DNA of 64,000 nt, taken from assembly GCF_002949795.1 (NCBI RefSeq), contig NZ_CP026692.1, positions 6,246,545 through 6,310,544 of the forward strand. Direction: 5' to 3'. The position numbers were made by a program, and so were the translations under genes. The stretch is from Nostoc sp. 'Lobaria pulmonaria (5183) cyanobiont' (GTDB taxonomy: Bacteria > Cyanobacteriota > Cyanobacteriia > Cyanobacteriales > Nostocaceae). The notes under the pieces are model-generated. The model saw only the letters and a program-made list of their open reading frames with translations, did no database searches and was not told the origin of the DNA. Of this stretch, positions 61,716 through 64,000 are shown piece after piece (positions within the stretch are counted from its first letter, which is position 1; each line of letters opens with the position of its first letter).

Positions 61716-63356
61716 GTGAAACCATACTTACCACAAAAAGATCCTGATGTTAATGTCCGAATCAATTGGCTAGATAAAAATCGAGAAGAGTACAAATTTA
61801 ATTACAATTATCTAGCTCCTCTACCAATTATTGATAAAGTTCCTCATAAGGAAATATTCTCGGCGGAATATACTGCTAAACGTTTGGCAAGTATGGCAAC
61901 TCTTGCACCAAATATGCTAGCTGCTAAAGCCAGAAACTTCTTAGACCCATTAGATGAATTGGAAGAATATGAAGAACTTTTATCACTACTACCAAAACCC
62001 GATGTTATAAAGAATTACAAAACAGACTCTTGTTTTGCGGAACAAAGACTCTCTGGAGCGAACCCACTAGCTATCCAAAGAATTGATGTATTACCTGATA
62101 ATTTTGCTGTCACAGATTCCCATTTTCAGAAGGTTGCAGGTACAAAATTGACGTTGGAAAAGGCACTCAAGGAAGGCAAGCTGTATTTCTTAGATTACCC
62201 TCTGTTATCTGATATTCAAGGTGGTGTCTACGATAATATTCAAAAGTACCTTCCCAAGCCACAAGCTCTATTTTATTGGCAAAGTAATGATAGTTCTAAT
62301 GGTGGTTCTCTAGTGCCTGTTGCCATCCAGATTAATCATGACTCTGGTGCAAAAAGCGTGATTTATACACCAGATGACCCCCATTTAGATTGGTTTTTGG
62401 CAAAAACCTGCGTTCAAATTGCTGATGGCAACCATCAAGAATTGGGTAGTCATTTTGCCTATACCCATGCAGTTATGGCTCCGTTTGCAATTGTAACTGC
62501 GCGGCAACTAGCAGAAAATCATCCCATCGCCTTACTGTTAAAACCTCACTTCCGTTTTATGCTATTTGATAACGATTTGGGACGCACTCAGTTTTTACAG
62601 CCGGGAGGCCCGGTTGATGAGTTTATGGCAGGCTCATTGGCAGAGTCTCTTGGCTTTGTGGCGAAGGTTTATGAAGAATGGAGTGTTGAAAAGTTTACCT
62701 TCCCTCGGTTAATAAAAAGTCGCCGAACGGATGACCCAGAAATTTTACCGCACTTTCCTTTCCGGGACGATGGCATATTAATTTGGAATGCTGTCGAAAA
62801 GTTTGTGGCTGAATACTTGCAACTCTATTACAAAACCTCACAAGAGTTAATTGATGACTATGAGTTGCAAAATTGGGCTAGAGAATTAGTGGCCCAAGAT
62901 GGTGGTAAAGTCAAGGGAATGCCAGACAAGATTGAGACCTTAGAACAACTGATTGAAATCATCAGTGTGGTAGTATTCACTTGCGCTCCTCTACACTCTG
63001 CTTTGAATTTTTCTCAGTACGAATATATGGCTTTTGTACCCAATATGCCCTATGCAGCCTACCACCCAATTCCAGAAATTAAAGGTGTGGACTTGGAAAC
63101 TATTATGAAGATACTTCCTCCCTTTAAACAAGCTGCTGACCAAGTAATGTGGACTGAGATTTTAACATCGTACCACTATGACAAATTGGGTTTTTATGAT
63201 GAGGAGTTTGCCGATCCATTGGCGCAGGAAATTGTGGTGCAATTCCAACAGAATTTACATGAAATAGAACGGCAAATAGACATTAGAAATCAAACTCGTC
63301 CCATACCTTACAACTACTTCAAGCCTTCGCAAATTATTAACAGTATCAATACTTGA
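61716..63356 (+). CDS. lipoxygenase
   Basis: The 546-residue enzyme adds dioxygen to polyunsaturated fatty acids. The iron-binding helix is AKTCVQIADGNHQELGSHFA YTHAVMAPFAI at about residues 225-260 (His-x4-His in HQELGSH), and NHPIALLLKPHFRFMLFDND follows. The second ligand region is FTCAPLHSALNFSQYEYMAF near 440 (His and Asn). The protein lacks the N-terminal PLAT domain of plant enzymes, typical for cyanobacterial mini-lipoxygenases. Its C-terminus is NSINT, so the final residue is Thr where the family has an Ile whose carboxylate binds iron. GTG 61716 with GGAG six bases upstream is the likely start. Confidence 0.9.
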   Translation: MKPYLPQKDPDVNVRINWLDKNREEYKFNYNYLAPLPIIDKVPHKEIFSAEYTAKRLASMATLAPNMLAAKARNFLDPLDELEEYEELLSLLPKPDVIKNYKTDSCFAEQRLSGANPLAIQRIDVLPDNFAVTDSHFQKVAGTKLTLEKALKEGKLYFLDYPLLSDIQGGVYDNIQKYLPKPQALFYWQSNDSSNGGSLVPVAIQINHDSGAKSVIYTPDDPHLDWFLAKTCVQIADGNHQELGSHFAYTHAVMAPFAIVTARQLAENHPIALLLKPHFRFMLFDNDLGRTQFLQPGGPVDEFMAGSLAESLGFVAKVYEEWSVEKFTFPRLIKSRRTDDPEILPHFPFRDDGILIWNAVEKFVAEYLQLYYKTSQELIDDYELQNWARELVAQDGGKVKGMPDKIETLEQLIEIISVVVFTCAPLHSALNFSQYEYMAFVPNMPYAAYHPIPEIKGVDLETIMKILPPFKQAADQVMWTEILTSYHYDKLGFYDEEFADPLAQEIVVQFQQNLHEIERQIDIRNQTRPIPYNYFKPSQIINSINT

Positions 63357-63458
63357 ACTGGGGATTGGGGACACTTCGACCCCGAACTTTTCTTAGCTGA
63401 AATTGGAGAATCTTGAACGCGACCCGTTGAACTAATCTCATAAAAAAGAGGGATAACA

Positions 63459-63767
63459 ATGTCAAATCAGCAAGTAACTGTCACCGCTCGATTAAAAGTA
63501 AAGCCAGGTTTGGAGCAGGGATTCAAACAGGAATTTCAATCTGTAATAGCTCTTACAATTGCAGAAAAAGGTTGTATTAATTACGATTTACATCAATCTG
63601 TTGAAGATCCATCTTTGTTTCTGTTACATGAAAACTGGGTCAGCCAGGAAATTTTGGCTCAACACCTAGAGCAGCCGTATATTAAAGCTTTAGGGGAAAA
63701 ATCAGCACAATTTTTAGTTGAACCACCTGAAGTCAGGTTATGGCAGCAGATTGCGAACAACTCCTAG
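63459..63767 (+). CDS. antibiotic biosynthesis monooxygenase (ABM) family, quinol monooxygenase-like
   Basis: The 102-residue protein is a small ABM/YgiN-like ferredoxin-fold protein: VTVTARLKVKPGLEQGFKQE, LTIAEKGCINYDLHQSVEDP, FLLHENWVSQEILAQHLEQP. Such proteins oxidise quinols or anthrones without a cofactor, or detoxify. It follows the lipoxygenase by about 100 bases and is likely in the same transcription unit. Confidence 0.9.
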   Translation: MSNQQVTVTARLKVKPGLEQGFKQEFQSVIALTIAEKGCINYDLHQSVEDPSLFLLHENWVSQEILAQHLEQPYIKALGEKSAQFLVEPPEVRLWQQIANNS

Positions 63768-63779
63768 CTGGTGATAATA

Positions 63780-64000
63780 ATGACATCAAGGGTGTTATTG
63801 TATGGTGCAACTGGCTATGCTGGAAAACTCATTGCTGAATCTGCTAAAAATAACGGACTGGAATTAATTTTAGCTGGACGTAATCAAAGTTTACTAGCAG
63901 CAGTAGCCAATGAATTAAGTTTGGACTTTCGGGTTTTTGGCTTAGACGATCCGCAAGCGATCGCTCGCTCTCTTGAGGATATAATTGCTGTCATCAACTG
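63780..64000 (+). CDS. saccharopine-dehydrogenase-like NAD(P)-binding protein, partial
   Basis: From ATG 63780 the frame stays open to the window end: SRVLLYGATGYAGKLIAESA, LILAGRNQSLLAAVANELSL and FGLDDPQAIARSLEDIIAVI. This is the Rossmann start of the saccharopine dehydrogenase/trans-acting enoyl reductase family. It starts 13 bases after the ABM stop, so it belongs to the operon. The rest is outside the window. Confidence 0.85.
   Translation, partial: MTSRVLLYGATGYAGKLIAESAKNNGLELILAGRNQSLLAAVANELSLDFRVFGLDDPQAIARSLEDIIAVIN

Overview
The window comes from a filamentous cyanobacterium, most likely Nostocales (Nostoc/Anabaena-like). The evidence is the very high density of the HIP1 octamer GCGATCGC, a cyanobacterial ndhD, several multi-PAS histidine kinases, an ethylene-receptor-like kinase, arrays of short tandem repeats, and many decayed mobile-element fragments. 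Core genes (argJ, glpK, ndhD, thrB, obgE, aroA, radC, tRNA-Val) alternate with accessory regions full of pseudogenes.

Layout. 1-2.7 kb: gluconokinase, a tyrosine-recombinase remnant, a CmcJ-like oxygenase and a DUF6174-like secreted protein. 3-6.5 kb: an FAD monooxygenase diverging from a molybdenum-hydroxylase operon whose three subunit genes have each lost internal sequence. 6.5-12.5 kb: repeats, argJ, and two adjacent sensor kinases, one with an ethylene-binding domain. 13.2-14.8 kb: the mobile-element region next to tRNA-Val. 15-29.6 kb: mostly ordinary genes (fibrillin-like, PAS-Crp regulator, CPBP protease, glpK, two-component proteins, ndhD, nuclease, thrB, Usp). 29.7-38.4 kb: decayed STAND ATPases, a WD40 protein, a GC-richer methyltransferase plus FAD-monooxygenase pair, Uma2, and ruins of an HlyD/ABC exporter, a recombinase and an ATPase. 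38.4-51.2 kb: a vWA pair, a large PAS kinase, obgE, aroA, an O-methyltransferase, a PRK-like kinase, two TIR proteins and radC. 51.4-64 kb: a lipid/oxylipin-like cluster with an SDR, a lipase-like hydrolase, three di-haem cytochromes c, an Old-Yellow-Enzyme-type reductase, a lipoxygenase, an ABM monooxygenase and the start of an NAD(P)-binding protein.

The most striking locus is 14030-14795. A 680-bp element with TGTACA ends and a 5-bp duplication (ACAAG) holds a Cas12k (type V-K)-type CRISPR array but no cas12k, tnsB, tnsC, tniQ or room for a tracrRNA. Its last, degenerate repeat is followed by an 18-nt guide identical to the anticodon arm of the adjacent tRNA-Val(GAC). The target has a GTT PAM, and the element ends exactly 60 bp from that PAM, which is the known geometry of V-K CRISPR-associated transposons. 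Just outside it, sharing the same ACAAG, lies a second, different set of transposon-end-like repeats. This suggests two successive RNA-guided insertions at one nucleotide position.

All readings are by eye. Family assignments rest on recognised motifs and remembered family sequences; no searches were run.
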